The translations under genes and the position numbers were made by a program. Of a stretch of DNA of 64,000 bases, positions 45,221 through 56,693 are shown in pieces. This DNA is from Odiellus spinosus (Eukaryota; Arthropoda; Arachnida; Opiliones; Phalangiidae), in the NCBI GenBank assembly GCA_963920705.1, contig OY987226.1, forward strand, positions 2,110,501 through 2,174,500, read 5' to 3'. The notes beneath the pieces are model-generated. The model was not told the DNA's origin, searched no databases, and saw only the letters and a list, made by a program, of their open reading frames with translations. Position 1 is the stretch's first letter. Each line of letters starts with the position of its first letter.

Positions 45221-47143
45221 ATCTTTCAACTTTTGAAGAGAAGTTTCTAGAGCCACGAGCTAAAAAAATCGAGCCCGGGGCCCGGGACTTTTTCTCGCGC
45301 GCCAAACGTGTGTTTTGGAAAAGTCCAACGCAACTTTTTAGGGGGTTTCAGGAATATTTTGTTCAAATTGGCGCCAAAACTGTTGTTTAATCGCTGTTGG
45401 CAAGGGCGACTCTTTACGCTATTGACGGTAAAATGTATTTTAAAATATTAGACGCGAATCCATCTCCAAGGGGATTGGATGCCAATTGTGTATTTAGAAA
45501 CATTGAAACCGTACTGCCTTGTGGTTTTTTGTCATCAAAGGATAATACGAGAGCTAGATAAACGTTTCTTTTGTGGATATTCAACGCGTGTATTACCCAA
45601 CTTAACCACAGGAGAGTCTTAAAATTTCCCACTAAGCACTGAGAGTCGTTACTGAAAACCTGGATTAGGCATGTATGGATTTGACGATGGCGGATGGATT
45701 AACTCTAACTCTGATGGATTACGCTAACTTACCGATTGAAGCTCGTCAAAAAAACGTTAAAGCCACGACGACAAGTTAAAACCGTGAATAATTTACGCGT
45801 GGACGTTTCAAAACTGGATACAAATCATTGAAATCAACAATTCTCCATTGGATTAATTTCATCTTATCGCATTCTGATGACTTCAACACTATGGTGAGCT
45901 TGTTTTCTGATTATTATAATTTATTTCTATCTTGCAGAAATAGATTTAGGCTTAAGTGGCTCTATTTTAATATGATTATGGGCACTAAATTTCTATATAA
46001 TATGGTTTAAATGTAAATAGAAACTTATAATAGACCTCTAATAAGTCAAAATAATTAGGCTTAACGTTAATGCCTAACGCAAGCGTAAACTAACACATAT
46101 CAATTAAGGTTAAGCCTAACAGGGGCCAAAACGTGACTCGGCCGCTATTTGCCGGCTGTAAAACGGTTAAAATATTTAAAGTTTTCGTGTTTTTAAGCAT
46201 TTCAATTTAATTTTAAACGTTATATAGTTTAATTTAACTTATAAATTGTTAGTAATTAGCTTAATTAATTCGAAACGAGAGAATAAATTTTAAACGCGTG
46301 TGTTCGGTTTCGTGGCGAGTTTACTCGTTTACTAAAGACGTAAAATTACACAAATTAAGACAAAATATTGTTCAGTTTAGACTGGAACCCCTTTTTCAAG
46401 TGGTCAAGTTAATATCTTTAGGCCTGTCGTTCATAAACGAGTGTTTTTGGGTGAGTTTTTAATTATTTAAAAGCCCTTAAATTCCAATCCATGTTTGTAT
46501 GATTTCAAAGGGTACTTATTTCTTAACTTAGCCGTTAGTATTTAGAATAGGTAGTCGGCAAGGAAGACATTGAAACGTCATAAGCTTGTATCTCTCAGCT
46601 CAGTGTCAACCCCCTTAGTGAGGGAGTTAGTATTCTTCCCTACAAACGCTCCCTCAGTAAGGGGGTTACATGACGTCAAGCTTCCTTTCCCCCTTGGCTG
46701 TATGCCGTCTCCCTATAGAAAGAGCATAAAATGTACCGTATGTGCGTGGAATAACTAACCCCCTGTAACAGCTGATAGAAAAGTCTGTTAGTGACGTAGC
46801 ATTGCCATCGTTTTCTCTCTCCCTCTCTCCTGTCGCAGTCACGTGACCTTTTAGGTGCGCAGTCACATGACGTCGCGACATCCCACACGTTTCTGTATCA
46901 GGTAAAATTACAGCGGGCTAAATTCTAGCTGCATCTATATAATTTGGGATTTTCTTGGAAGAGTGGGGCTGGTTTCCAAGCATCTCAACTGAAGAGAGAG
47001 GCCAAAACATTTTTCATGTGTTTGGCTTTGTTCTAATGGGGGAAATTAAAAACGAGGAATCAGAGGGGAAAGCGCAGTTTTAGAGGCAATGAATGACACG
47101 AATTATAACTTGTGGTCGCTCTTCCATCTCTGGTTCTTTCATT
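45221..47143. other. Unassigned, mostly non-repetitive DNA
   Basis: Contains a 9-bp-arm palindrome cccggggcccggg near 45276, and a hairpin aacccccttagtgagggag (46608-46626) with its near-complement at 46649-46667. A plus-strand frame without a clear start, about 45392-45563, has balanced composition and lies after a pyrimidine-containing ..gcaag that could be a splice acceptor, but no donor closes it. I do not call a gene. Confidence 0.4.
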
Positions 47144-47150
47144 ATGATAT

Positions 47151-47368
47151 CAGAGAGAATTTAGAAAGGGAGTGGAAGGTGGTGTTTGTAATGTAGCTCA
47201 ACGTCGTCTGCTAAACTTATCTGGCCAGGCCGATTTCCGGCATGATGTGTTTGTAACCTATCTAAACCGGAAACTCGCCTGTCCTGAACGCTACAACTTT
47301 TTGGGCGTCATCATATTTAGTAGAGTGAAAGGGGGGGGACCTTCTACTCCCTTTCTAAATTCTCTCTG
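47151..47368. mobile_element. MITE X, cagagaga ends
   Basis: 218 bp with perfect inverted ends cagagagaatttagaaaggg plus agt. Flanks atgatat (47144-47150) and atggtat (47369-47375) agree at 6 of 7 positions, so a 7-bp duplication is likely. The 65-codon frame at 47172 is inside it. One copy. Confidence 0.85.
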
Positions 47369-47375
47369 ATGGTAT

Positions 47376-48445
47376 GTAAACCTAAATTTGATGACCATTG
47401 GGCGACATTCATTCATTTAACGAGCTAGGTTCATGGTATGGTCCGAAAAAGTATGGTCCACTGAGCTCAATACTGAGTATTTCATTAATAATTAATTAAT
47501 TAATAATAATTAATTCATGGGACCAAACAATAAAATAATAATTTAGTAATAAACTAACCCAAGGCTCCCATAGTATAATACCTATAATTCCCAAGTGTTC
47601 CTATAAAAACCTATAATTCCTATATTTATCCTATGAATACCTATTTTTTGTTATGTTGGTTAAATTGCACTGAGATAGTAAAAAAAATCCTGTGGTTCAT
47701 GAAAGATGGGTTAAACATTAGTTTTGAAGTTTACACATTTCTCAACAAGTCAGGGAATTTTAAAATTGTCCGAAATATTAGGGAATCATAATATTTTATT
47801 TTTACATGGTTGGAATTTTCATAAAATTTGAGGATCACCTTTAGAGGTTTATATATCCGAAAACTAACCATCAATTTAACTCCGTCACGAGTCCGACTTC
47901 ACAATTTTTCAATTTCGCGTCTTGAAAGTTCGTTAGTCACGGTCAACAGATGTATGGTCCGGTTTTCAAAGTGTTTCTCGCGGTTTTAAAGTCTAATTTT
48001 ACGATAATCGGTAATATTAAACGTAAGTTGTATCTAATTATCACAATTTTGGTCATAATATTCGCTGAACTATCGCGAAATGATCAAAATAAGTTTGAAA
48101 CGAATCGACGGGTTTTTAGTGAGGCATTGAATCGGCCGTTTTGATGGGCTGTACTCGTGACGGAATTTAAGTGGTATGGAATCTTGTAAAGCTACCTATT
48201 TCCCTAGGCCTTTTTGGTGAGTTAATTTTAATTTGAACATTTACTATTTAAATTATTAACTGGTTAAATATAAATAAGCAACAGAAGTAAAATGGTGTAA
48301 GTGTATTTTTTTCGCCACCAGCGAATTAACTATGGGATTTGACTTTAAGAAATCAGATTTTAAGGAAACCTAAGTTTTAAGATCCGTTTTTGTCCATTTG
48401 GGACGGAAATTTTCAGAAATCGGATTCTGGGAGGAAATCAAAACA
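47376..48445. other. Unassigned DNA with a family I-like patch
   Basis: 47565-47640 repeats cctataattcc/cctatatttatcc words typical of family I ends, without termini. The 64-codon frame at 47950 is unrecognised. Confidence 0.45.
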
Positions 48446-48449
48446 TTAA

Positions 48450-49230
48450 AGGGAGAATGCAACCTAATAACAAATATTTTTTTATTGATTCCTTAAAGTT
48501 TAAATAGCTCTAATCCACTAGTGAAAAAGTTTACCAAACAAATATTAAACTAGAAATAAATTTTAAAACTTACTACAAATTAGGCTTAGCTGGATTCACG
48601 GATTTCAGCTGAATTGCTTCCGTGTAAGGTCTTGAGACCAATAAGCGAAGGCATATCGTTCACGTGAGATCTCCACGAGACTTACAATCGCTTTCGATTG
48701 GTCGCTAGACCTTATACGCCAGGAAATCAGCTGATCTCCATGAATCCCGCTAAGTCTATTTTGATGGTAAGTTTTAAATTTATTTCTAGTTTAATATTTG
48801 TTTCGTAAATTTTACACTAGTGGATTAGGCCAGAAGCCGATGAAACCCTCCTTTGAAGTCCACTACTCTAATGTTCGATATAGCGCTCATCTCTGTATGG
48901 GTAAAATTCCCAATTTTACGAGATCGGAGGGGTCCTACTTCATACCCCCCTGTCTACGCAAAATTGGAAATTCTCTCTCTCCACACAAACGACGACGTTT
49001 TTTGGACGAACTCCGAGGCTGCTAGAGATATTCGCTCGACGAACTCCCGCTCCGAAAATATCTACCGTTAGGAGGCGTACGGATCGCGCTTTTTGAAACT
49101 AACCCATACAGAGAGGGGTAGATAAGACCAGGGAGTAATAGACTTCAAAGGAGGGTTTCCAAGGCTTCTGATTAGGCCTATTTAAACAATAAGGAATCGA
49201 TAAAAAAATCAATTGTTGTTAGGTTGCATT
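48450..49230. mobile_element. Family J copy 3, carrying B4
   Basis: TTAA at 48446-48449, then agggagaatgcaacctaata and a body matching J2 throughout. B4 splits the right arm at attaggc. The right terminus is cut after aggttgcatt, so the last about 10 bp and TTAA are lost. Confidence 0.9.
48831..49170 (-). mobile_element. Family B MITE, copy 4
   Basis: 340 bp; perfect 7-bp duplication attaggc (48824-48830, 49171-49177). The right end has a small change (ccaaggcttctg where others have atcggcttctg). Confidence 0.95.
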
Positions 49231-49648
49231 TGTGAAACCAAAATTCCAACTGTACAAAGAAATATATATTATTATGGATTTAAATAATATTATAATTATC
49301 CGTTCTTTCCCTGTCACAATCGTGTAATAAGAGTTACGGCTTTGTAATGATGTTGATTTCGGAGCAAAAACTTGTTTTATCGTTTGATTTTTTATCCAAT
49401 TCCAAGAAGGTATGTCAAGGTATATAAGGAGGAATAATGTAAATGTTCTTATTGAACTTGTTGGGCGCAAATAAACGGCGATGTTTGCTTTTAAAGTTAT
49501 TTACTCAGACTGCCGCTATAAAGTTTAGTTTGCTTTTCGGGATACACAGGGGTTTGTCTTAAATAATATCTCGCACTCAGATTGGTATAAGAATGGGAAA
49601 AGCTAGGACACTGTTGAGAAAATCGAAATATATATAATTATCTAGGTA

Positions 49649-50124
49649 GTGCTCGGAATTTGTGTAAATTTTATTAATTGGATAAAATCTACTAAATTCT
49701 GATGTATATTATTATGTGTTTGATTAAAAATAGAATATTTTTCATTCGAGTTAACTTATTCCAAGATAAAGAAAAAAAATCGTAATCCATATCCGTTTTT
49801 ATCCAAAAATGGCAACTTATCTCAGAATATTATCCGCGTTATACGTTCGGATAAAAATTTAATTCAAAATTTATTTTCCTGAAAAATAACGAATAAAAAG
49901 ATGATTTAAAATCTTATCGTTTTATTTCTATTCTTCGAATTAAAAGTCAATTTGAAATATTGTTTCTTATATTTTAGACTAATTCTGGAAACGCGAATGT
50001 TTCTTATCCATCGTTATACGTTCGAATACGAGTAATTTGGAGATAGATAAAGCGGCGAAGGCTTATCTTCGGGTAAACCTTTTACGTTTAACAATTATAC
50101 GAATATACAAATTTCATTTTTTAA
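49649..50124 (+). mobile_element. Family G MITE, copy 4 (3' truncated)
   Basis: TA then gtgctcggaatttgtgtaaa and the full body to acgaatatacaaatttcatt. The same 3' region is missing as in G3. Confidence 0.88.
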
Positions 50125-50289
50125 ATTATATCAATTTACGAAATGCGAGGTAATTTTAAAATCATATCTACATTAATTTTGTATCGAAGCGTTGACGGAA
50201 ATTACAGTTTTACATATACTCCAACTTATATAATGATAGTTCTGCTTTTCTATAGTGTATGATCGAAATTACTTTCTCCCTCTCTCTAT

Positions 50290-50395
50290 GAATTACACAT
50301 CCGACATACCCCGATCATATCGGGCAATGGTGTGACCTAGAAAAATCTAAATGTTGGCTTTAATCCCAGTGACGATACCACTACGCCAATGATAT
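50290..50395 (-). ncRNA. tRNA-like / SINE-head candidate
   Basis: On the minus strand, tggcgtagtggt (50377-50388) matches the polymerase III A-box consensus TRGCNNAGTGG. About 50 nt further on, ggtcacacc sits where a B-box would be but matches poorly. A cloverleaf could not be built convincingly, so it is at best a decayed tRNA-derived sequence. Confidence 0.25.
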
Positions 50396-51046
50396 ATCTA
50401 ATATTATAAAACTTATATATTCCAACCAGATGTCGTCTGAGTATAGTCAATATATATCATAATTTTTCTATAGCCACACCCCCGCAAGTGGGTAGGCTCT
50501 TATATTGTTTTCGGAGTTGTATTTGTAGTGGAAAAAGTGTGTACCATTCAACCAAGTTCCTCCCCGAAAAGTGTACCTCATTTGAAGCTGGTATTTTCCC
50601 CAATAAGACGAAACGGGGTGGGGCTTCTCTTAGCTAACCTACACCACCTTGTTTTTATTCATTTGGTTTGAATCGCCACGTACGCGCTGATGTATAGATC
50701 CACGTTAGCTCGTTAATTTTGGTACGTTGGAAATTTGTTCAGGGTCTCTAACCTGACCTCGCGTAACAGAATTGTAGAACGCCCCGCAGTGACTTGTCAG
50801 AGTCAGACATTTACAACCGCGCGTAATGTTACGTAATATTTTTACAATAGTCGCTTGTTCAATATTTAATTCCACTTGGGATGGGGGTGAATTATCGAAA
50901 AAGAAGTCGTATTTAAATGTCATAGGCGACTAAACCCCAAAAAACAAAGGTTTTTCCTTAAATTAGAGCCATGGTGTCAGCAAAACTAGGTCCTCAAACA
51001 TTCAGGGTTACCAGTTGAGCAGTTGCTCCGCTATTTTTGCCTGCAC

Positions 51047-51226
51047 AAAGGGTTGGGCGAGGGGCTAACCACTCGCGAAATCTGTTTTACAAAAAAATCT
51101 CAAGTGAAGTCCCAAAAATGTCATCGGTAATCACGTTAAGTCTTATGAAATCTTGCGCGACTTCCTGAGAATCTCGGTGAAGTGTACAAATTTTTACCTA
51201 GTGGTTAACCCCTCGGGGTTGGGTTG
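51047..51226. repeat. Inverted pair of aaccactcg/gtggttaaccc motifs
   Basis: gggttgggcgaggggctaac at 51047 and its diverged complement agtggttaacccctcggggt at about 51199. A third related word, cgcgagtggttaag, is at 51629. Confidence 0.5.
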
Positions 51227-51614
51227 GGTTAGAATGAAAACAAGAAGGTAGTTAGTTAAACTCTAGGGTAACTGCAGCCATAGTTTCTTCAATGTATAAG
51301 CTAAAGCGAGGGTCTCGTCAGCTAGGAGACCCTTGGATACGTCAATTTTTTCATTACGGTTGGTCGTGACACCCCCTCTATCCCATTATATAGAAACATC
51401 CTCACCAGCAGGCTAGGGAAAGAGAGATAGTATGACGTAAATTGCCTAAGGACAACTTAAATTGGTTCGATTACTTGGGGCGACACCTAGGAAGGACTAG
51501 ATGTAACTTCGTTGTTTCGTTAGCCTGTGTTTTTACGGTGGAAGCGGTTTGGTAGGCGTGGTTATAATATACGCCAAGGGGACCCCTGGTATATAATCTA
51601 TCAAAGTTTTTTTT

Positions 51615-51830
51615 TTTGGTAATCCGGCCGCGAGTGGTTAAGTCGTCTCACCTCCTCCCATCACGGACCGTTTGCAGTTTATTTTCCACCCACCTCTCCT
51701 TTATTTGGCTCCCAGCGCGATTGATTCGGTGGGCTCCGGCCTTGAAAGGTCACGACCTCGTTAGACTGTCTTTGGACCAAATAAAAAAATAAGTACATAA
51801 ACGTCTCGCGTGTTTGTTGTAAAATAATAA
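51615..51830 (+). ncRNA. Second tRNA-like A-box candidate
   Basis: ccggccgcgagtggttaagt (51624-51643) resembles the 5' half of tRNA-Ser/Leu with a 2-nt insertion. It follows a T-run, and no B-box of good quality is seen, so it may be a decayed SINE head. Confidence 0.22.
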
Positions 51831-51950
51831 TGTTACACGTGACTTGATTTTAACGCCTTAGGCACTCTCTATATCTTTTTATATATTTTTACTGACAATA
51901 AGATTTTTTTTTATTTTCTAATTTTTTACAATTTCTTTATTTAAATGGTA

Positions 51951-52478
51951 GAGCTCGGAATCGGATCGATCCATTATCTTCCGTTATTCGTATATTTTCA
52001 GATATTTTATTTTCGGATAAATTTAATTAATATATTCGTATAATTGTTAAACGTATAAGGTTTACCCGAAGCTAAGCCTTCGCCGCTTTATCTATCTACA
52101 AATTACTCGTATTCGAACGTATAACGATGGATAAGAAACATTCGCGTTTCCAGAATTAGTCTAAAATATAAGAAAAATATTTCAAATTGACTTTTAATTC
52201 GAAGAATAGAAATAAAACGATAAGATTTTAAATCATCTTTTTATTCGTTATTTTTCAGGAAAATTAATTTTGAATTAAATTTTTATCCGAACGTATAACG
52301 CGGATAATATTCTAAGATAAGTTGCCATTTTTGGATAAAAACGGATATGGATTATGTTTTTTACTTTATCTTGGAATAAGTTAACTCGAATTGCAAATAG
52401 TCTATTTTTAATGAAACGTATACCTCAAAATTTAGTAGATTTTATCCAATTAATGAAAATTATACCAATTCCGAGCTC
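51951..52478 (-). mobile_element. Family G MITE, copy 5 (full length)
   Basis: 528 bp between TA at 51949-51950 and 52479-52480; ends gagctcggaat and attccgagctc. The body matches all other G copies. Best reference copy in the window. Confidence 0.93.
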
Positions 52479-52619
52479 TAAATATAAGTTGGGGTATAAC
52501 TTTGTATTTAAACTACAAGTTGTTGAAAAGTAGGTTCGGAACAAAATGTCGCCAGTTGCTAAACTTGCTAGCCAAAAAAACAATTAATAACAAACAGAGT
52601 CAATTATTTAGTTAGTATA

Positions 52620-52899
52620 GTCCTGGTCGATTTCCAAAACCGGAAGTCTAGAGACCCTCGCGAAAATTTTGGCGGGGAAAACTTTTTGTCACGTGATCGT
52701 CCGCCATCTTTTTGTAGTGTGAAAATAGCTACAGACTAGCCAACGCCTCCTATACTTAATCATATAGGAAGCGTTGGACTAACATCTTGAATTTGGTTTG
52801 TGGGAAATAAAATTAGAAATAGTCTGGCAACCTGTTACTACAAAAAGATGGCGGCGCGGCTATGAGACAAGGGCCCATTTCCGGCAAATCGACCAGGAC
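52620..52899. mobile_element. Foldback element with TA target, gtcctgg ends
   Basis: 280 bp between TA dinucleotides (52618-52619, 52900-52901). Ends gtcctggtcgatttccaaaa and the complement; inner inverted gccatctttttgtagt; and a small central hairpin ccaacgcctcctata / tataggaagcgttgg (52740-52777). Contains gtcacgtgatc. One copy. Confidence 0.8.
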
Positions 52900-53034
52900 T
52901 ATTCTCATTTTTTATCGAAAGCTAGTGTTGTTTACATTTCTGTGTTTCTTTACGATTCCCCGACATAAGCGCGAAAGCCAAAAAGAGGGATTTAGATTAT
53001 TAATCAGGCACTGAAAAGCCTTCATTTTGCTTAA

Positions 53035-53358
53035 AGTGTTGCTGTCACTATTTTTTCCAATCCCTATGGATTATATTTTTAGTTTTATCATACTTTTAAA
53101 GCGACCTTAATTATCACTAGTGCCAGAACCCAGGCCAATCAACTCTAGGCTCGACAATAGCGATATCACGTGACCATTGTGATGACGTAGTATTGAGGGG
53201 AATTTTTAATGGAGATTATAAAATATGTATTTTTACTGTCGCTGTAATTTTGTTCTATGACATATGTATATATATTTTGAATCGTTTTTTAACGATCAAC
53301 CCGAAAATATGATTCAATTTCCATTTGGAGCTCGTTAAAAATCTGTGATAGTCTTACT
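53035..53358 (+). mobile_element. Family A MITE, copy 7 (complete, short)
   Basis: 324 bp between TTAA at 53031-53034 and 53359-53362. Ends agtgttgctgtcacta and tgtgatagtcttact. It lacks the gtacttttacgaaa..cgcgcgaaagc block, so it is an internal-deletion form, but keeps gctcgacaatag, atcacgtgacca and acagcgacagtaaaa (as complement). Confidence 0.88.
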
Positions 53359-53658
53359 TTAAAGTGCGTATGTGTATAGTGCCAAAGAGATGATGCTTCC
53401 AATCTTATTTTCGGCTATGAGGCTGTAAGTCACCCGTAGACCAGTCGCACACCGGAACAGTTTCTATATAGCTTGTGTGGAAGCTAGGATTATTAACAAT
53501 GGATAAGTAATCTTAATAGATAAAGATGTAAAACAAAAACTTGGCGATCATAAGCGTCCTCTAACGGCCAAAATATGTAACAAACAAAATCTAATGCGTT
53601 GCAATTGTCATGTCCAGTATTGAAATGTCCTATATTTTTCGGAATCAAGCTAGATAAA

Positions 53659-53918
53659 GTCACTCTAGTATTTCTAATCGATTTGAAACGGTAAAATCAA
53701 ACCGATATTTAAATCGCCAGGAATCGTTTTAAACGTCACGCGTTATCGCTATAAATCGATTTATCGTAGCTTCATCTATCGGTTGTTGAAACCAGCCGAA
53801 TCGGTACGAAACTGGTTCCCGAAGCAGTTTCGAGAAATTGAATCAAATCGATTCGATTAAAAGACGGTTTCTCGTTCACACGGTTTAAATCGATTCCAAG
53901 GCCTATATGAACGAGGCT
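53659..53918 (+). mobile_element. Family F MITE, copy 9
   Basis: From gtcactctagtatttctaat through the core to gcctatatgaacgaggc. About 20 bp are missing near the right end. Confidence 0.85.
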
Positions 53919-53939
53919 AAATAAAACCTCACGCTTGGC

Positions 53940-54391
53940 AGTTATCATATAATTCCTATAAAATCCTATATTATCCTGTATTTCCTTGAAATATCCTATA
54001 ATTTGGAGTTATTAGAAACTATGTCGCCGCTCTGTCAAAAAATTTTATATTTTGTTCCGTATAGATGTTATTGCGCGCGACGGTCTAAGTCTTGTAATTC
54101 GCTGAAATGCCGAAAAAAGTGTTTTTGCGAAGCTGGCTTCTAGCCCGGGCAAAAAGAGATTTGTCGCTGTCTTTTCATCATCACCGCAAAAATTCAGCGA
54201 TAGTTTCAAACCGCAATCTTTCCCCTCAAAAAGAAAAATATGAAAAATATCGTTTTCTCACAAGACGCCGACTTTTTCCGCGCTTCTTGTCCGTCCCAGA
54301 GTTCCCAGGGTGGCTGTTTCTCGCCCAAATAGAGGCTAGTTTTCGATGGATGTTGCGGGGAATAATTTCCTTGGGCGGAAGGCGTCTCTAA
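53940..54391. other. Unassigned DNA with a family I-like patch and a 94-codon frame
   Basis: 53945-54008 has the cctataaaatcctatatta words of family I. The frame at 54107-54391 is arginine/leucine-rich with no motif I recognise and ends at the H4 boundary. Confidence 0.35.
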
Positions 54392-54394
54392 ACA

Positions 54395-54772
54395 TGGTTG
54401 CCACAGGTCAGGGAAAACAGGGAAAAGTTAGGGATTTTGGAAATGAACTAAAAAAAAGGCAGGGGATTTTAAGATATTTTAAAAAGTCAGGAAATTCCAA
54501 TCATTATCCGCGGAAAAGATTCTCAGCTGACGGCGTGTCAGTTGTATAGATTAGAACAAAAATACGCGTGCAACAAAGTTTGGCGAACGCGATTATATCA
54601 AAAATAAAAGGTTAAAAATTGGGTAGTAGGGAAAATCGGTGGAAAAGGTCAGGGAAAAACTTGCAAAAGTCAGGGAATTTGAAAATGGACCAAAAAAGTC
54701 ATGGAATTTAAAGATCTTTCGAGAAGCCATGAAATTACAATCATTATCCGCGGAAAAGATTCTCAGCTGAAG
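54395..54772 (+). mobile_element. Family H copy 4 (compound)
   Basis: Starts tggttgccacaggtcaggga. Two partial H bodies lie head to tail: the block cattatccgcggaaaagatt appears at 54492 and 54740. The second body ends at ctcagctga. Confidence 0.85.
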
Positions 54773-55193
54773 TAATCCTAGGCCTTTAAGGCGAATTTTA
54801 AGCTTTGTCACCCGCACTTTAACTTATTCAAAATAATATACAGGCTGATAATCGCGACCATTACATCGTGTTTTGGGTTTTAAAAATCGGAATATATAAT
54901 TAAATTGGAGGAAAAAAAAAACATTATTTACAATTTTTTATTTAAATCACGTCGGTTAGGCCTTGGTCAATTTCAATATAACCATAACATAATTTAGAAG
55001 CTTGTTATTGGTTTCTCCACCCCTCTGCTTTAGAACTTTTATTTCCTGAAGCGTTTTGTCGCGATATTTATGATATCCAATCGATGGCAATTAGTCTCGC
55101 ATACCAACTTGTACCGTAGGAACACTCTGGGAGGGATTTTATAAATTGTCTGTTGCATTTTTAATTTTGGCTATTTGCTGATAATATTAACAT
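54773..55193. other. Unassigned DNA between H copies
   Basis: No other family recognised between H4 and H5. Confidence 0.4.
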
Positions 55194-55627
55194 GGTTGCC
55201 ACAGGTCAGGGAAAACAGGGAAAAGTCAGGGAATTTTCAGATATTTTAAAAAGTCAGGGAATTTTCAGATATTTTAAAAAGTCACGGAAAAGTCAGGGAA
55301 TTTTAAGATATTTTAAAAAGTCAGGGAATTCAAAGATCTTTCAAGAAGCCAGAAAATTCCAATCATTATCATCACTATGGTCATGTGATTTCGCTATTGT
55401 AGAGCCTACAGTTGATTCTCAGGGTTGCCACAGGTCAGGGAAAAGTCAGGGAATTTGAAAATGAACCAAAAAAGTCGGGGAATTTTAAGATATTTTAAAA
55501 AGTCAGGGAATTTAAAGATCTTTCAATAAGCCATGAAATTCCAATCATTATCCGCGGAAAAGATTCTCAGCTGACGGCGTGTCAGTTGTGCAGATTAGAA
55601 CAAAGATACGCGTGCAACAAAGTTTGG
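55194..55627 (+). mobile_element. Family H compound copy 5 with an A insert
   Basis: tggttgccacaggtcaggga, several gtcagggaattttaagatat words, then attatcatcactatggtcat, gtagagcctacagttgattc (family A, about 55365-55419), then a new cagggttgccacaggtcagg. It reproduces H1 in mirror image. The 88-codon frame at 55192 is repeat sequence. Confidence 0.85.
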
Positions 55628-55986
55628 TAGAAAAGAAGTATAGTTTTATAGTAACAAATGTAAACGTTTTACTTCAAACGCGTGATTTTCCATTCGTCTT
55701 TGTAATACGTGATTCAACCATCGCACGCAAACTATTTGAATCACGCTAAATAACCTTTACATTACCAGTCCTGTACAAATGATTCATCTTCAACATTATG
55801 TACATGATATGTTCTAAAATTTGTGCGTGTACTTTGAAATTACTTCTATGAACGAAAAGCTTTTCTGTAGTAAAAACCCAATTTTATAAAAATATTTAAC
55901 CAGTTAGACCCAATTAAGGATCCAATTTCAAATTATGAACCGTAAATTAATTAAAAAATCAACCCTAACCTAATCATTTGAAAATC

Positions 55987-56082
55987 CAGGGTTGCCACAG
56001 GTCAGGGAAAAGTCAGGGAATTTGAAAATGAACCAAAAAAGTCAGGCAAGTTTCGCATATTTTAAATTAGTCAGGGAAGCGA
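55987..56082 (+). mobile_element. Family H fragment
   Basis: cagggttgccacaggtcagg to about ttagtcagggaagcg; the rest is missing. Confidence 0.75.
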
Positions 56083-56689
56083 AGCTATTGGTTGATACTC
56101 CTTTCTCTTCGCCAGATCACATTCATCTTAAAAAACTAATCAAAACACGCCCTTATACCTTTGGCCTAATAAAACACCCGCGACACCTGCATGGGGCTGC
56201 ACAAACTCTTTGAATCGCGCTAAATCAGCTCGTTCTTAATTATTTCCACGCGCCAATCGTGTTCGTATAACCGCGTGTCGCGTGGATTTTATGAAGGGGC
56301 GTCTTTTGATTGGTCGGAGGTTCTACTTTTAATTAAATTATGTCAAAATCAGAAGGTAAACGTCTGATTTTTGAATAATTGAGACTCAAGTACACTTCCT
56401 GAATGTTTTACTGCCCAAATATGTCTTAATTTAGATGTAGAATTAACATAACCTATTGATAAACTCTCTCTTAACGTCAATGTCCATAATTATCTCTAAA
56501 ACTTTATTTTAAAAATTCGGTCAAGAAACTCAAATATTCATTTTTTTCTACGCTAATTATTAAAATATATATTTAATTGGTATTCCGTATAAATACATCT
56601 TATATTTTACGGTTAAATTTAAATGAAAAAATCATTTTATCTCGACATTCTGGCCAGACTTTGTCCAATTTTATTATATTTAAAGTGAA
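56083..56689. other. Unassigned DNA
   Basis: A segment at 56080-56230 (cgaagctattgg, ctcttcgccagatca, acacgcccttatacctttgg, tctttgaatcgcgctaaatc) reappears inverted at about 56865-56990 inside A8 (atttagcgcgattcaaagag, acaaaggtacaaaggcgtgt, gatctggtgaagag). This is a large inverted pair of unknown type. Confidence 0.5.
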
Positions 56690-56693
56690 GATG

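Noticed and set aside
45414..45632. 72-codon minus frame and an overlapping plus frame as exons
   Set aside because: Composition is balanced but neither strand has a complete pair of splice sites or a motif I can name.
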